Shown here: positions 45,004 through 57,175 of the stretch, one piece after another
How positions within the stretch are numbered: the first letter of the stretch is position 1
Layout of the letters: each line of letters starts with the position of its first letter
Assembly: GCA_026168455.1 (NCBI GenBank)
Contig: CM047426.1
Location: 47,687,589-47,751,588, forward strand
Direction of reading: 5' to 3'
Origin: Theocolax elegans
Taxonomy: Eukaryota > Arthropoda > Insecta > Hymenoptera > Cerocephalidae
Length of the DNA: 64,000 bases
The notes under the pieces: model-generated
The model's input: the letters and a program-made list of their open reading frames with translations, nothing else
Told to the model about the DNA's origin: nothing
Databases searched by the model: none
Made by a program: the position numbers and the translations under genes

Positions 45004-45856
45004 GGGCTATGTTGCAGTGTTCGTATGCCTATGTACGAAGGCGATCCACCTCGAACTTGTCAGCGACTTGTCGACCACTGGCTTCCTCGGATCTCTGTCT
45101 CGCTTCATTGGACGTCGTGGCAGACCCGCTGAAATTTGGAGCGACAACGCAACCAACTTTCGAGGTGCCGACCTTGAGTTACGAAGAGAGTTTGACAAGG
45201 CAGGTCCTGACTGGGACTCCGTTGCCGAAGACCTTGCACGTGATCACATCAAGTGGAGATTCATACCGCCATCTGCGCCTCACTTCGGCGGCCTCTGGGA
45301 GGCTGGTGTGAAATCAATGAAACTTCACTTACGCAAAACAATTGGGTCTCGTCACCTGACGTTTGAGGAACTCTCTACTCTCCTGGTTAAGGTTGAAATG
45401 ATTCTAAACTGCCGACCCCTTTGCCCACTCTCAGGAGATCCAGAAGACGTGGATGCATTAACGCCTGCGCATTTTTTGATCGGAGGCCCCTTGTCATCGA
45501 TACCAAGCACCGCTCGCAACGATAACCTCGATCGCCTGACACACTGGGAGTTGGTCAAGGGAATGAGAGACCATTTCTGGCGTCGATGGAGTCGTGAATA
45601 TCTTCACACGCTACAACAGAAACTGAAGTGGACCCGACCACGCGACAATCTCTCCATTGGGGATCTCGTCCTTATCGTAGACGCAGTGCTCCTCGCGCGC
45701 AACGGCCGCTGGCCTCTGGGACGGGTGATGCAAGTTTATCCAGGCGCCGACGGTCATGTTCGCGTAGCCAAGGTCAAGACGGCCAACGGCGAGTACACTC
45801 GACCCATAGTCAAGTTGGTCCAGCTTCCCATCTCCACTTCACGATCATCACATTAA
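45004..45856 (+). pseudogene. BEL/Pao integrase core, damaged
   Basis: The core resumes in another frame with GYVAVFVCLCTKAIHLELV (about 45006) and stays open to 45856. The second catalytic Asp (WSDNATNFRG, near 45140) and the Glu (FGGLWEAGVKSMK, near 45295) are present with normal spacing. The part that should link the HHCC finger to this block, and which holds the first catalytic Asp, is absent: the finger region runs straight to a stop with a change of frame. A deletion of roughly 30 codons fits. Without that Asp the enzyme should be inactive. The C-terminal region ends with a GDLVLIVDAV-type fold and YTRPIVKLVQLP. Confidence 0.85.
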
Positions 45857-45899
45857 ACCAACTCTGCACGAACGGCGGGCGGCCTTCAGATCGTTCCAG

Positions 45900-45917
45900 G
45901 AACGAGGCGGGCGGGAT
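45900..45917 (+). promoter_or_regulatory. Candidate polypurine tract
   Basis: GAACGAGGCGGGCGGGAT-like purine-rich run immediately before the 3' LTR. It would prime plus-strand DNA synthesis. It is interrupted by pyrimidines, so the exact start is uncertain. Confidence 0.5.
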
Positions 45918-46263
45918 TGTAAAGGAAAATGGAGGGGAGTCCCGAGAGGGCGCCTCCGGAGACCTTCAAGAAGCGCGGGGCGCTGTCGCGGAGTCAGTCG
46001 ATCTGTGCCCACGAAGCCGAACACACGTGTTTCAAGAGGAGGTATCAGCGAGTTTGAGCGAGGAATTCCGAGAAGGTGACGCGTGACCGAGTGGTTGTGG
46101 TGCGTGGTCGACCCCCCTTTGTAATCATTAGTTTTATCTTTAATTCAATAAATGCGAACGTGTGTAGAGACTACGGCTAACGTTATTCGGGTGCTGGCAC
46201 CCGTGAACTCCCCCTCCTCTCCTCAACTGGCCTTCAGTCGCCCGAGAGGCGAATTCTCGAACA
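45918..46263 (+). repeat. BEL/Pao 3' LTR
   Basis: 346 bp, the same sequence as 39374-39719 by direct reading, with TG...CA ends. It carries the AATAAA signal for transcript ending. The flank to the right is GTTAAAATGG. Confidence 0.93.
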
Positions 46264-46916
46264 GTTAAAATGGCAGCGATTTGGTGTTACAATTTTTCAA
46301 AATGGTGTAACGACGCCCAAAATTTCTCTCTCTCGACCCCACTGAGAAATGTTTAAATACTCCCTAAAATATTCGTTGTTATTCAACTTTTGCCGATGTA
46401 CGAAAAAACGTTAAATTTGTTAAAAAAGAAAACAATTTAAGCAGTAATTATACAATAAAATATTCACGTTGGGCGCCAAATGTAATGTTGCTTTAGAACG
46501 ATTATTTAAATAAAATTATTAAATAAAGATTCTTTCCGGTCCCATACACCAACCGTAAAAAAATAAATATTTTATTCGTCCTTCTTAACCCAGTGAACCC
46601 AGACATAGGAAGTCCCGTTGAATAAATATAGATCCGGATATCTATTCACTCCCGATAACGAATATTTTACTACCTCAAAAGGAACACAATGATTGATAAT
46701 ATTCTATCACGGGATCTAAGGATAGATTCCGTGTCACCACTAACTACGAGAGAAAGAACGTTGATTTTAAATATTATTAAATAAATAATTTAACTAATAA
46801 ATACTTCTATTGTCTCCACTAATAATAATATCACTTATTATATTAGTAGATAAAATAACTCACCGAAAGATGTAATATAAGCAATATAAAAAATAATACT
46901 CTGATAATATATATAT
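46264..46916 (-). mobile_element. Ty3/gypsy 5' LTR and primer-binding site
   Basis: On the minus strand the sequence TTTGGCGCCCAACGTG (46466-46481) is a gypsy-type primer-binding site directly after an LTR end, GCAACATTACA (46481-46491). The LTR then runs rightwards to about 46900, where the foldback element begins, so its start is not seen. 46264-46480 is leader. This is probably the 5' end of the gypsy element whose gag lies at 34832-37450. Confidence 0.65.
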
Positions 46917-48571
46917 GGGTGGTTCTCTGTGACTTCGAAGATGAAAAAAATAAATATTGCTATAACTGTGGGAATATGTTTTAGAGGTATCCAGTAGTTC
47001 TCCTCAATTTTTTCAGATTTTTTCTGGGCCATTATTTTAAGTTACAGAGAGTCAAAGTTGACATTTTAGCACTTTTTTGCATTATATGCCCATTTTCATG
47101 AATTTTTAGCTCCCAGGGGATGCATTTTTCACTAAAAACATAAGTATGACTTTTTTTGTAAAATTTTCCGAACTTTTCATTAAAAATACTTTCAAAGACA
47201 TAAATGTATGTTGTCACACTCTTGTAAGCCATTTAAACCTTAAATAGTGAAAATCAGCAATTCTGCTCCGGACTCTGGTAACCTAATACTGTCTAAAAGA
47301 TGTCTTTTTATAGTCAGAAACTGCCTAAAAATTTCCAGAGTGGGTCTAAATCATTAAGATCACTTATGGTCAAAATATCCGGGAAAAGTGCCCGAAATAT
47401 TAATAGATATGTATATTTGTTGCCTTATAACGATGAATCTATTAGCATGATCATTGCAAAAAAATTTGTGCACTTACCTTGGAGTGGTAGAAAAGTATCT
47501 TCACTTGTTTCAGTATCCATCTAATCCCCTGTAAGCTGCTAAAAATACAAATATTATTATACAAATGTAAAAAAATAATTTTGAAACATTTATAATGCTG
47601 AATTTTTAGTTTTACATCCCTTACAAGAATTATAATACTAATCTGAAGGATTACTATAAATATATAAACATCATTATTACAATAACTGAATATACGTATT
47701 TAATACAAAAGATATATAAATAAATCGGATATATAATTATAATGAATAATATGATAACGTGACAGTGACAAGTTTGTGAAATCTAAACAATGTATTGTTG
47801 AATAATAATAATAATAATGTTGATACTTTTATAGTAATTTTTCAGATTAGTATTATAATTCTTGTAAGGGATGTAAAACTAAAAATCCAGCATTATAAAT
47901 GTTTAAAAAATAATTTTTTATAATTTTATAATAATATTTGTATTTTTAGCAGCTTACAGGGGATTAGATGGATACTGAAACAAGTGGAGATTCTTTTCTA
48001 CCATTCCAAGGTAAGTGCATAAATTTTTTTGCAATGATCATGCTACTAGATTCATCGTTATAAGGCAACAAATATACATTTCTATTAATATTTCGGGCAC
48101 TTTTCCCGGATATTTTGACCATAAGTGATCTTAATGATTTAGACCCACTCTGGAAATTTTTAGGCAGTTTCTGACTATAAAAAGACATCTTTTAGACAGT
48201 ATTAGGTTACCAGAGTCCGGAGCAGAATTGCTGATTTTCACTATTTAAGGTTTAAATGGCTTACAAGAGTGTGACAACATACATTTATGTCTTTAAAAGT
48301 ATTTTTAATGAAAAGTTCGGAAAATTTTACAAAAAAAGTCATACTTATGTTTTTAGTGAAAAATGCATCCCCTGGGAGCTAAAAATTCATGAAAATGGGC
48401 ATATAATGCAAAAAAGTGCTAAAATGTCAACTTTGACTCTCTGTAACTTAAAATAATGGCCCAGAAAAAATCTGAAAAAATTGAGGAGAACTACTGGATA
48501 CCTCTAAAACATATTCCCACAGTTATAGCAATATTTATTTTTTTCATCTTCGAAGTCACAGAGAACCACCC
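46917..48571. mobile_element. Foldback element with arms of about 740 bp
   Basis: 46917-47660 is the near-exact reverse complement of 47830-48571. The ends are GGGTGGTTCTCTGTGACTTC and its complement, both within TA repeats, which suits TA-targeted insertion. The loop (47661-47829) is AT-rich. Each arm holds the same small open frames reading outward (MAYKSVTTYIYVF..., MAQKKSEKIEENYWIPLK...) and inward (MSFYSQKLPKNFQSG...); I recognise none. A transcript would form a very long hairpin. Confidence 0.88.
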
Positions 48572-48628
48572 ATATATATATATATATATATAGATAGATA
48601 TATATATGTATATATATATATGTACGTG

Positions 48629-49230
48629 AAGTAGTCGATTATGTCAAAATTTTGTACTCTACATGTAATGACATCGTATCAAATTTTATGCAAGGAACTT
48701 TTTGGAGAAATAAACACTCAACTTTTGATAAATCATTTACCAATTCATCTTTACTTCGATGATCATGAGAATAACAATCCCCTTGGCTCTCGAAAAAGTG
48801 TTGCAAAAACAGGAGCAGTTTATATCAGTTTACCAACATTACCTCCACACTACTAATCAAAAATTCAAAACATATTTTTATTTGTACTATTTAATTCACT
48901 AGATCGAAAGTGCTTTAAAAATGATATGATTTTTACACAAGTCATAGAGCAATTGAATTTATTACAACAAAATGGAATAGATATCGTCATTTCTGCCGAG
49001 ATGAAGAAACTTTATTTCAATTTATCTTTAATTGTAGCTGATAACCTTGGACTGCACACAATTTTGGGTTTCAATGAAAGTTTATTTCGATCTAATTTTT
49101 TTTGCCATCACTGTCTTATTCAACGATCACATTTAAATAAAGTATTTTCGGAAAAAGATTGTAATCTACGTATTACGAAACTCGGCCGTAAACTTTTTCA
49201 GAAAAAGTTCTACTTTACGGCCTTGGCACG
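48629..49230 (+). pseudogene. Unknown transposon-associated protein, broken
   Basis: One frame from about 48629 to 49230 with a single TAA at 48854-48856. Before the stop: INHLPIHLYFDDHENNNPLG and VAKTGAVYISLPTLPPHY. After it: IFLFVLFNSLDRKCFKND, YFNLSLIVADNLGLHTILGF and a Cys/His pair in NFFCHHCLIQRSHLNKVF. This layout (FDD.E.NPLGS, then LLADNLG, then FC..C) recalls a family of uncharacterised proteins found with DNA transposons in insects and cnidarians. I cannot name it with certainty. Both ends are missing, and short hairpin elements follow at 49186 and 49244. Confidence 0.5.
49186..49222. repeat. GGCCGTAAA hairpin
   Basis: CGGCCGTAAACTTTTT pairs with AAAAAGTTCTACTTTACGGCC around a short loop. 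It shares the CCGTAAA stem with the next inverted repeat. Confidence 0.65.
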
Positions 49231-49243
49231 AAAACTACTATTT

Positions 49244-49390
49244 CGAGAGAGTATCCGTAAAGTTCTTAGCAATTTCAATACAATATTGTTTTTTGTACAC
49301 GTGTCCGTAAAGACTGTACACGTGTTCGTAAAGTCGCACTTTACGTCCGCAAAACAGTACGTAAAGTCGTACTTTACGGATACTCTATCG
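49244..49390. mobile_element. Short inverted-repeat element with TCCGTAAAGT motifs
   Basis: The left end CGAGAGAGTATCCGTAAAGT and right end ACTTTACGGATACTCTATCG are inverted. The interior has further CGTAAAG and CTTTACG copies and two GTACACGTGT segments. About 147 bp, no coding content of its own. Confidence 0.7.
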
Positions 49391-49434
49391 AAAATATAGG
49401 TAACAGTCAAACCGATATTCAAACGAACAATTGT

Positions 49435-51796
49435 TTTTGTAGATCAATGTGAAATATTTAAGTTAAATTTCGGTTTGACTGTTTACCTCCAATTATTTTC
49501 GAGTTATATCCTTCGGCTATTCCTAACAGCATTCAACGTTGCGGAAACGTTGTGCCAACATTAATTTAGCAATATTCCAAAGTTGTAATGAAAGTTGCGG
49601 CAATGTTGGAGAAACGTTGCTGTAACGTGGGAAATTACCGCTAATATTTTGTAAATTGCCGCGATGGGTGGAAAACAACGTTGAATCAACGTCTAAGTAA
49701 CGTTGAAGAGCAACGAACATTTCCCACGTGGCAACTTTCATAACGTTGGAATGTTGCTAAAATAACGTCGCCACAACGTTGTCACAACGTTGGCATCTTC
49801 AATTTAATACTTAATTAAATATTCCGGTGATAATAATTAAATTTACGGATAATAATTAATTAAACGGTGTATTAATTAAATTTTTAACTATATTTTTGTT
49901 TCCAGTGCAACTAAATAGTTAGTTAAATATTCAGTTAAAAATATAGCTAATACTATCAAATTTTAAATTAAATATTATTCTGAAAAATTTGAATCCTTGT
50001 AATTGAAAATTTAACTGATAATAGCTACCTTTTTAACTAAATTTTTAAGTAAATTTTTTAGTTAAATTTTCTCTTATTTTTTTTCGACCGGGTGGCGACC
50101 ACGATTTCAGTGTAATACTCAAACGATCAAATTTTAGATCGATTCGTATATAAGGTCAACGAGAAAATAAGCATACTAAGAAATTGTATCTCTCCGATAG
50201 TAGGTTAGGTTAGCGTATCTAGATTATTGCGAATGCGTGAATGGCAATAAGTATTTGATAGAAGCGTGCGAAAATAAATATAATAAGATCATCTATATAA
50301 GAATCTCAAAATGTGCGTCAATATGAATAAAAATGTGTGACAATTAAAATCGAATCAACAATTCAAAATTTTTTTTCGCTTTTCATACAACTCTTTAAAA
50401 TGTTGAAGTAAAAATTACTATACTTGTTTAGGAAAATTTACTACAGATTTCAGAATTCATTCTTACATTTTATATTTACTATACTTTATATAGTAATTTT
50501 TCCAACACCTTCAGACTGTCCTCCGTTTACTGAACTAGTTTAGTACATTTTCCTCCACATCTTAGTAAATAATACAAAACATTTTTCTCCGTGTAAAATA
50601 GCACAAACATTGGTTTTACATAATTATATAACCACTAATGAATATAATTATATTTCGATTATAATCATAAAATATAATTCATTTTTATCAGGGATAATCA
50701 ATACTTTAAAATTTATCATATCACAAATTTCAATTAAGTTTATTATAAAAGCTTTTAATTATGTTTGAGAAAAGGTTTAGTAATTTTTTAACATGTGTGT
50801 TTGTGTGTGTGTGTTCATAAATATATGATCACAATCAAGCGCAGTTTATGCTATTGTTATATAGGAAGTTGAACTATAATTTTTTAAATATTGAACAATA
50901 TGGAGAATTAAAATTAAGTACACTTTATGGAACCAGAATTATATATGGTACCTCAATCATTATGTAGAGATATTATTGGAACGTAATTATGGTGTATGTT
51001 TATATTAATATTCATAAAAATATATAAAAAAATAAGTAAATGTAATATAGTACTCGAGATATATTAATTTAATTAAAATAGTGTTTTATATATATATATT
51101 ATTTAATTTTATTAAATAGTATTCGTAATAATTATTCATAAAATTATAAATTATTATTATATAGAACAAACTAAAGGTAAAGGACCCAGTAACCGGACAA
51201 CGTGAAAATGGGCAGTAGTGTACTCGGACAGGCGTAAATATACCTAATATTAATAGAAATTAAAAGCCGAGAAGGGTATTGATATTAATGTATTTACGTT
51301 GTTTATGATAGAGAATATTTAATTATACTAAATATATGTTAAGTTGACCTTTAATTTTTTAATAATATGCGATCAAAATATTGGAGGTTAAGTTTCACAA
51401 AAATTATCGGCCCAACTTTTCCTGCCAAACGTATTTCAATAACACCAGTTCTCGGACATGCAAAATAACACATAATTCCCTATATCCGAGTAATAAGTCC
51501 AAGACGTGTCCAAGTACTATAGGTCCACCTCGATTTATGATGTCCGAGTAGTATATATCAGACATTAACATATACTTTTTCGATTTTACATACACTGAGA
51601 GAAGAATTTATTTATAGTTAACAAATATAATTCAAATATAATTTTTTTGAAAAGTAAATCAAAATTTATTTTGTTTAACAGCCGATTTGTTAACTGTTAA
51701 CAAACGCATGTTAACCACAACGTAACCTATATTCATTGTTACAATGTTCTTATTTGCCCGTATTCAAAATTAGATTTATTAACAGTTAACAAATCC
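49435..51796. repeat. Tandem duplication 1, first copy (2362 bp)
   Basis: Returns at 51797-54158 almost base for base; the one difference I saw is a single-base indel in the T/A run near 50042 and 52404. Both edges of the junction have TTTT. The unit has no gene. It holds an AACGTTG-rich stretch at its start, AT-rich sequence, a GT run near 50800 and a truncated MITE at its end (51591-51796). Confidence 0.95.
49530..49790. repeat. AACGTTG-rich block
   Basis: The self-complementary core AACGTT, often as CAACGTTG, recurs every 15-30 bp in both orientations (for example CAACGTTGCGGAAACGTTG). It repeats in the second copy at 51892-52152. The arrangement resembles the clustered binding sites of some MITE families. 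Confidence 0.7.
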
Positions 51797-54158
51797 TTTT
51801 GTAGATCAATGTGAAATATTTAAGTTAAATTTCGGTTTGACTGTTTACCTCCAATTATTTTCGAGTTATATCCTTCGGCTATTCCTAACAGCATTCAACG
51901 TTGCGGAAACGTTGTGCCAACATTAATTTAGCAATATTCCAAAGTTGTAATGAAAGTTGCGGCAATGTTGGAGAAACGTTGCTGTAACGTGGGAAATTAC
52001 CGCTAATATTTTGTAAATTGCCGCGATGGGTGGAAAACAACGTTGAATCAACGTCTAAGTAACGTTGAAGAGCAACGAACATTTCCCACGTGGCAACTTT
52101 CATAACGTTGGAATGTTGCTAAAATAACGTCGCCACAACGTTGTCACAACGTTGGCATCTTCAATTTAATACTTAATTAAATATTCCGGTGATAATAATT
52201 AAATTTACGGATAATAATTAATTAAACGGTGTATTAATTAAATTTTTAACTATATTTTTGTTTCCAGTGCAACTAAATAGTTAGTTAAATATTCAGTTAA
52301 AAATATAGCTAATACTATCAAATTTTAAATTAAATATTATTCTGAAAAATTTGAATCCTTGTAATTGAAAATTTAACTGATAATAGCTACCTTTTTAACT
52401 AAATTTTAAGTAAATTTTTTAGTTAAATTTTCTCTTATTTTTTTTCGACCGGGTGGCGACCACGATTTCAGTGTAATACTCAAACGATCAAATTTTAGAT
52501 CGATTCGTATATAAGGTCAACGAGAAAATAAGCATACTAAGAAATTGTATCTCTCCGATAGTAGGTTAGGTTAGCGTATCTAGATTATTGCGAATGCGTG
52601 AATGGCAATAAGTATTTGATAGAAGCGTGCGAAAATAAATATAATAAGATCATCTATATAAGAATCTCAAAATGTGCGTCAATATGAATAAAAATGTGTG
52701 ACAATTAAAATCGAATCAACAATTCAAAATTTTTTTTCGCTTTTCATACAACTCTTTAAAATGTTGAAGTAAAAATTACTATACTTGTTTAGGAAAATTT
52801 ACTACAGATTTCAGAATTCATTCTTACATTTTATATTTACTATACTTTATATAGTAATTTTTCCAACACCTTCAGACTGTCCTCCGTTTACTGAACTAGT
52901 TTAGTACATTTTCCTCCACATCTTAGTAAATAATACAAAACATTTTTCTCCGTGTAAAATAGCACAAACATTGGTTTTACATAATTATATAACCACTAAT
53001 GAATATAATTATATTTCGATTATAATCATAAAATATAATTCATTTTTATCAGGGATAATCAATACTTTAAAATTTATCATATCACAAATTTCAATTAAGT
53101 TTATTATAAAAGCTTTTAATTATGTTTGAGAAAAGGTTTAGTAATTTTTTAACATGTGTGTTTGTGTGTGTGTGTTCATAAATATATGATCACAATCAAG
53201 CGCAGTTTATGCTATTGTTATATAGGAAGTTGAACTATAATTTTTTAAATATTGAACAATATGGAGAATTAAAATTAAGTACACTTTATGGAACCAGAAT
53301 TATATATGGTACCTCAATCATTATGTAGAGATATTATTGGAACGTAATTATGGTGTATGTTTATATTAATATTCATAAAAATATATAAAAAAATAAGTAA
53401 ATGTAATATAGTACTCGAGATATATTAATTTAATTAAAATAGTGTTTTATATATATATATTATTTAATTTTATTAAATAGTATTCGTAATAATTATTCAT
53501 AAAATTATAAATTATTATTATATAGAACAAACTAAAGGTAAAGGACCCAGTAACCGGACAACGTGAAAATGGGCAGTAGTGTACTCGGACAGGCGTAAAT
53601 ATACCTAATATTAATAGAAATTAAAAGCCGAGAAGGGTATTGATATTAATGTATTTACGTTGTTTATGATAGAGAATATTTAATTATACTAAATATATGT
53701 TAAGTTGACCTTTAATTTTTTAATAATATGCGATCAAAATATTGGAGGTTAAGTTTCACAAAAATTATCGGCCCAACTTTTCCTGCCAAACGTATTTCAA
53801 TAACACCAGTTCTCGGACATGCAAAATAACACATAATTCCCTATATCCGAGTAATAAGTCCAAGACGTGTCCAAGTACTATAGGTCCACCTCGATTTATG
53901 ATGTCCGAGTAGTATATATCAGACATTAACATATACTTTTTCGATTTTACATACACTGAGAGAAGAATTTATTTATAGTTAACAAATATAATTCAAATAT
54001 AATTTTTTTGAAAAGTAAATCAAAATTTATTTTGTTTAACAGCCGATTTGTTAACTGTTAACAAACGCATGTTAACCACAACGTAACCTATATTCATTGT
54101 TACAATGTTCTTATTTGCCCGTATTCAAAATTAGATTTATTAACAGTTAACAAATCCT
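51797..54158. repeat. Tandem duplication 1, second copy
   Basis: Second copy of 49435-51796, directly adjacent. Sequence similarity stops in the run TTTT at 54158, inside a complete MITE (53952-54170) that the first copy carries only in part. So the duplication breakpoint fell in the MITE. Confidence 0.95.
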
Positions 54159-54170
54159 TTTCTCAGTGTA
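53952..54170. mobile_element. MITE with TACACTGAGA termini
   Basis: The ends TACACTGAGAGAAGAATTT and AAATCCTTTTCTCAGTGTA are inverted repeats. Inner pairs are GTTAAC and TTAACAGTTAACAAA, repeated. TA at the edges suggests a mariner-type target. The truncated copy is at 51591-51796. Confidence 0.75.
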
Positions 54171-55129
54171 TATTTTAATTATTTCGGCAATTAAATATAC
54201 TTCTATGAACATTAATTAGAACATTGTATGCCGATTAATTAGGTTCATTCAACAACTTTTTAATTTATTCTTATCGGTTCGATAAATATATGGTTGTTTA
54301 TAAACACCTTCCAAATTTGTCCGAGTACTGGGTCCTTTACCTTATTAATTAAACTTCTGAACTTGATGGAAAAGGAATTTATTTGTATTATATGTATTGT
54401 GTAAAAGAATTAAACTTAATTGTACATACTTTTAGAAAAATGTTTACATACTTAATTCAAATATTTTTTTGTAATTATTACAAAATAAATAGTAACATTA
54501 TTTTAATATATTTTTGCACACATATATTCTTCTAGGTGAACACATTTTATTAAATTATATAGTTTACATAGCAATTGAAACAGAAAAATAATATATATAT
54601 ATGCTTTAAATACTTTAAAGTAACGTTATAATATTTTTTTTACATTTTATCGGCAAGGAACATTACTTTGATAATAAAACTAATAAAACTTTATAAACAA
54701 ATCAAATATGTTTAAACAATTCTATACTTTTTATTGAAGCTAACATTTGTTTGCGGCTGGATAAAAATTTAAAAAATACTGATTTATTAAAACATACTTT
54801 GACAGCATTCAAAAACCCTTTAAAAATAACCGACCTCGTCGTGTGTCTTAAGGAATTGAGGTCAGAAGACGTTCCATAGTGATATCCGCTTGGCACGTCG
54901 GCACTATCGTATTCTCAGTCTTTATTTTTCGTAAATTATTTGCTGCATAAAATCATTTATGTACCGAAATCCAATTTTCCATTTGAACAGAATTATATTT
55001 GATTACCTTTCCTTAAATGTACATTTTATTTTTGAAGAACATTTTCTGTATTTTGATTATAATAATATAAAAATATACAATTGTAATTTTGCATTGAAAA
55101 ATATATTTTCAATATATTCAAAATTATTT
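54171..55129. other. AT-rich sequence without recognised features
   Basis: No recognisable protein or RNA gene. It includes several short poly(T) and TATATA runs. Any open frame is short and of the composition expected by chance. Confidence 0.5.
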
Positions 55130-57175
55130 TCTTATATATCAAAATGTATTTATACTGAGTACAAAATTTAAAAAATGAATAAGTATATATTTATAAATAC
55201 AAATAAAAAAATTTATTTGAATTACGAGAACTTTAAATAATACATATATTCCACAAATTATGTAATTATTTTGATTGATTCAGATGTTGAATGTGAGAAG
55301 TGGTAATTTATTCTATATAAGATATAAATTGACTATTGTATTTTTCATACATATGCTTTAGTGTAATTTAAACATTTTACATAAAAAATGCTAATGTGGA
55401 TAATATGCTATAAACTATAATTATAACTATAAACATACTATGAATATTTCTAAAATGGTAATAATATAAAATATAATTAGAATCATACATAATTTTCTTA
55501 TGCATCATATAACAGCAGTTTACGTAACGGAAAAATTATAGAAACTTTATCTTTATTTAATTAAGATTATTATATATTTTTTACTTATAATAAAAATGAG
55601 TGATATGTGTAAAATATATAGGTATTTGGATACATACATACTTTTTAATAGTATAAAAATAATATATTACAATCGTAAATACACATGTTATAAAGTCCAC
55701 ATGTATATATTCAAATGCATGAATTTAAATATAATTATAAATAAACTAATAAATAGTGTACGTCTATACTATAATCTTATTTTGCTTTATTTCATAAAAA
55801 ATTACTATTATGTACCTAATAAAATTTGTTATGATACATATTACAATTAATTATTAACTTGCTTTATGCAAATAGTTACTTTATATATTTGGAACGGTAT
55901 ATATTTCATATGGAATGTTTAGAATGATTCTTAATTTCTTTTTACTACTGATATTATTTTAGATCCGGATTCCATTGATCCGTAGAGGGAGAAAGTTAAG
56001 ATAAGTTAAGCTTGTGTAAAGAGAAATGGAGGAAAGGAGTAAGAAACAGATAGTCTAACCGATAACAAGAAACATCGTAAGAAAAGAGAAGAATAAAGAG
56101 TTTCGGTGTAGATATTTAACAGAAAAGCATTGCATAATTACTGTAATTTGTTTTTATTTAAAATTTGTAATATACTTTTGTAAACTAAGCAAACATAAAA
56201 ATAGAAAATATAAACATCTCTATCGATATATGATACGAACGTGAGTTTGAAAAAGCAAGAAAATCGTACTAGCAATATATATATATTTATAGAGTCAGTG
56301 AGCCAAAATTGTAAGATGCGATACTATAAATAATAAATAGTAATTCATTGATTTGTTAGATAAAGTTGATAATAATTTCTGTATACCTATAACAATAATA
56401 ATAATAAATTAAAAAAGTAATTATTGTCGCCGCAAAGAAAAATATCGTACGTTATAAAAATATTAAGCAGATCCAAAACATTATTAAAACATATATATAT
56501 TTAATATTACAAATAATTTTATAAATAATACATTTTTAACTTTGTTTATCTATACTGAATGGTATACAGATTATGGAGCAACTGATGTACCGAACAAAAT
56601 GTTAAATTGTAAAGCTCTTGTCATATCAAAAGCTGCCAAGTTTGTTCCAATTTTGTAAGAAGATAATGATTAATTAATTAGTCTACTTTCTCCAAATATA
56701 TTATCCCATTGACAAGAAGACCTAAGTTGTTTAGTTGCGAGAGCAAACCTTGTTTTTGTGTATTATATATACATATATAAATAGTCACGCACACACACAT
56801 ACTCACACAGACTCTAGTGTCCATATGTCCATAAATCCGTGTGTGCGTGTGTGTGAGCACTTATAATTAACTCTCGTTTAAATTGTTTTTATGATATATA
56901 TTGTGTGATGACATTTAAATACTGCGATTAAAAAAAGTAATTTTGATGTAAGAATAAATCATTACAAACTATTCGTTATCTACACGCACATACAAACACA
57001 CACACACACACACACACACATACAGATATATATATAACATAATTAACAGCACGTATTAACATTACAGTATTAATAATTTAATTAGTTGTTAAGTTGTGAT
57101 CAACTTCAATACCAATTAATATTAGGCAATTATATCGTATATATGTAAAATATAGCGTTATATTGTTATTGCTTC
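55130..57175. repeat. Tandem duplication 2, first copy
   Basis: Returns at 57452-59496, nearly identical; the differences are one or two bases in simple runs (for example near 56280 and 56415). Non-coding; the 84-codon open frame at 55596 is extremely AT-rich. It holds a purine-rich segment (55980-56110) and a CA microsatellite (56995-57020). Confidence 0.95.

Larger units (their letters stand above)
39374..46263 (+). mobile_element. BEL/Pao LTR retrotransposon
   Basis: A 6.9-kb element with two 346-bp LTRs that look identical, a primer-binding site, a leader with repeats, gag, protease-RT-RNase H and a damaged integrase. Identical LTRs mean little time has passed since insertion. It lies inside the older gypsy element. 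GTTAA follows the right LTR. The same GTTAA occurs on the left, but five bases (TCGAT) away from the TG end, so the target duplication is ambiguous. Confidence 0.92.

Noticed and set aside
46838..48456. Small genes in the foldback arms
   Set aside because: The frames are 62-74 codons long, present in mirror copies, and have no recognisable domain. They are by-products of the repeated arms.
55596..55850. 84-residue open frame, repeated at 57918
   Set aside because: Ile/Asn/Tyr/Lys-rich translation of AT-rich DNA with no domain. It is duplicated only because the whole 2-kb block is.
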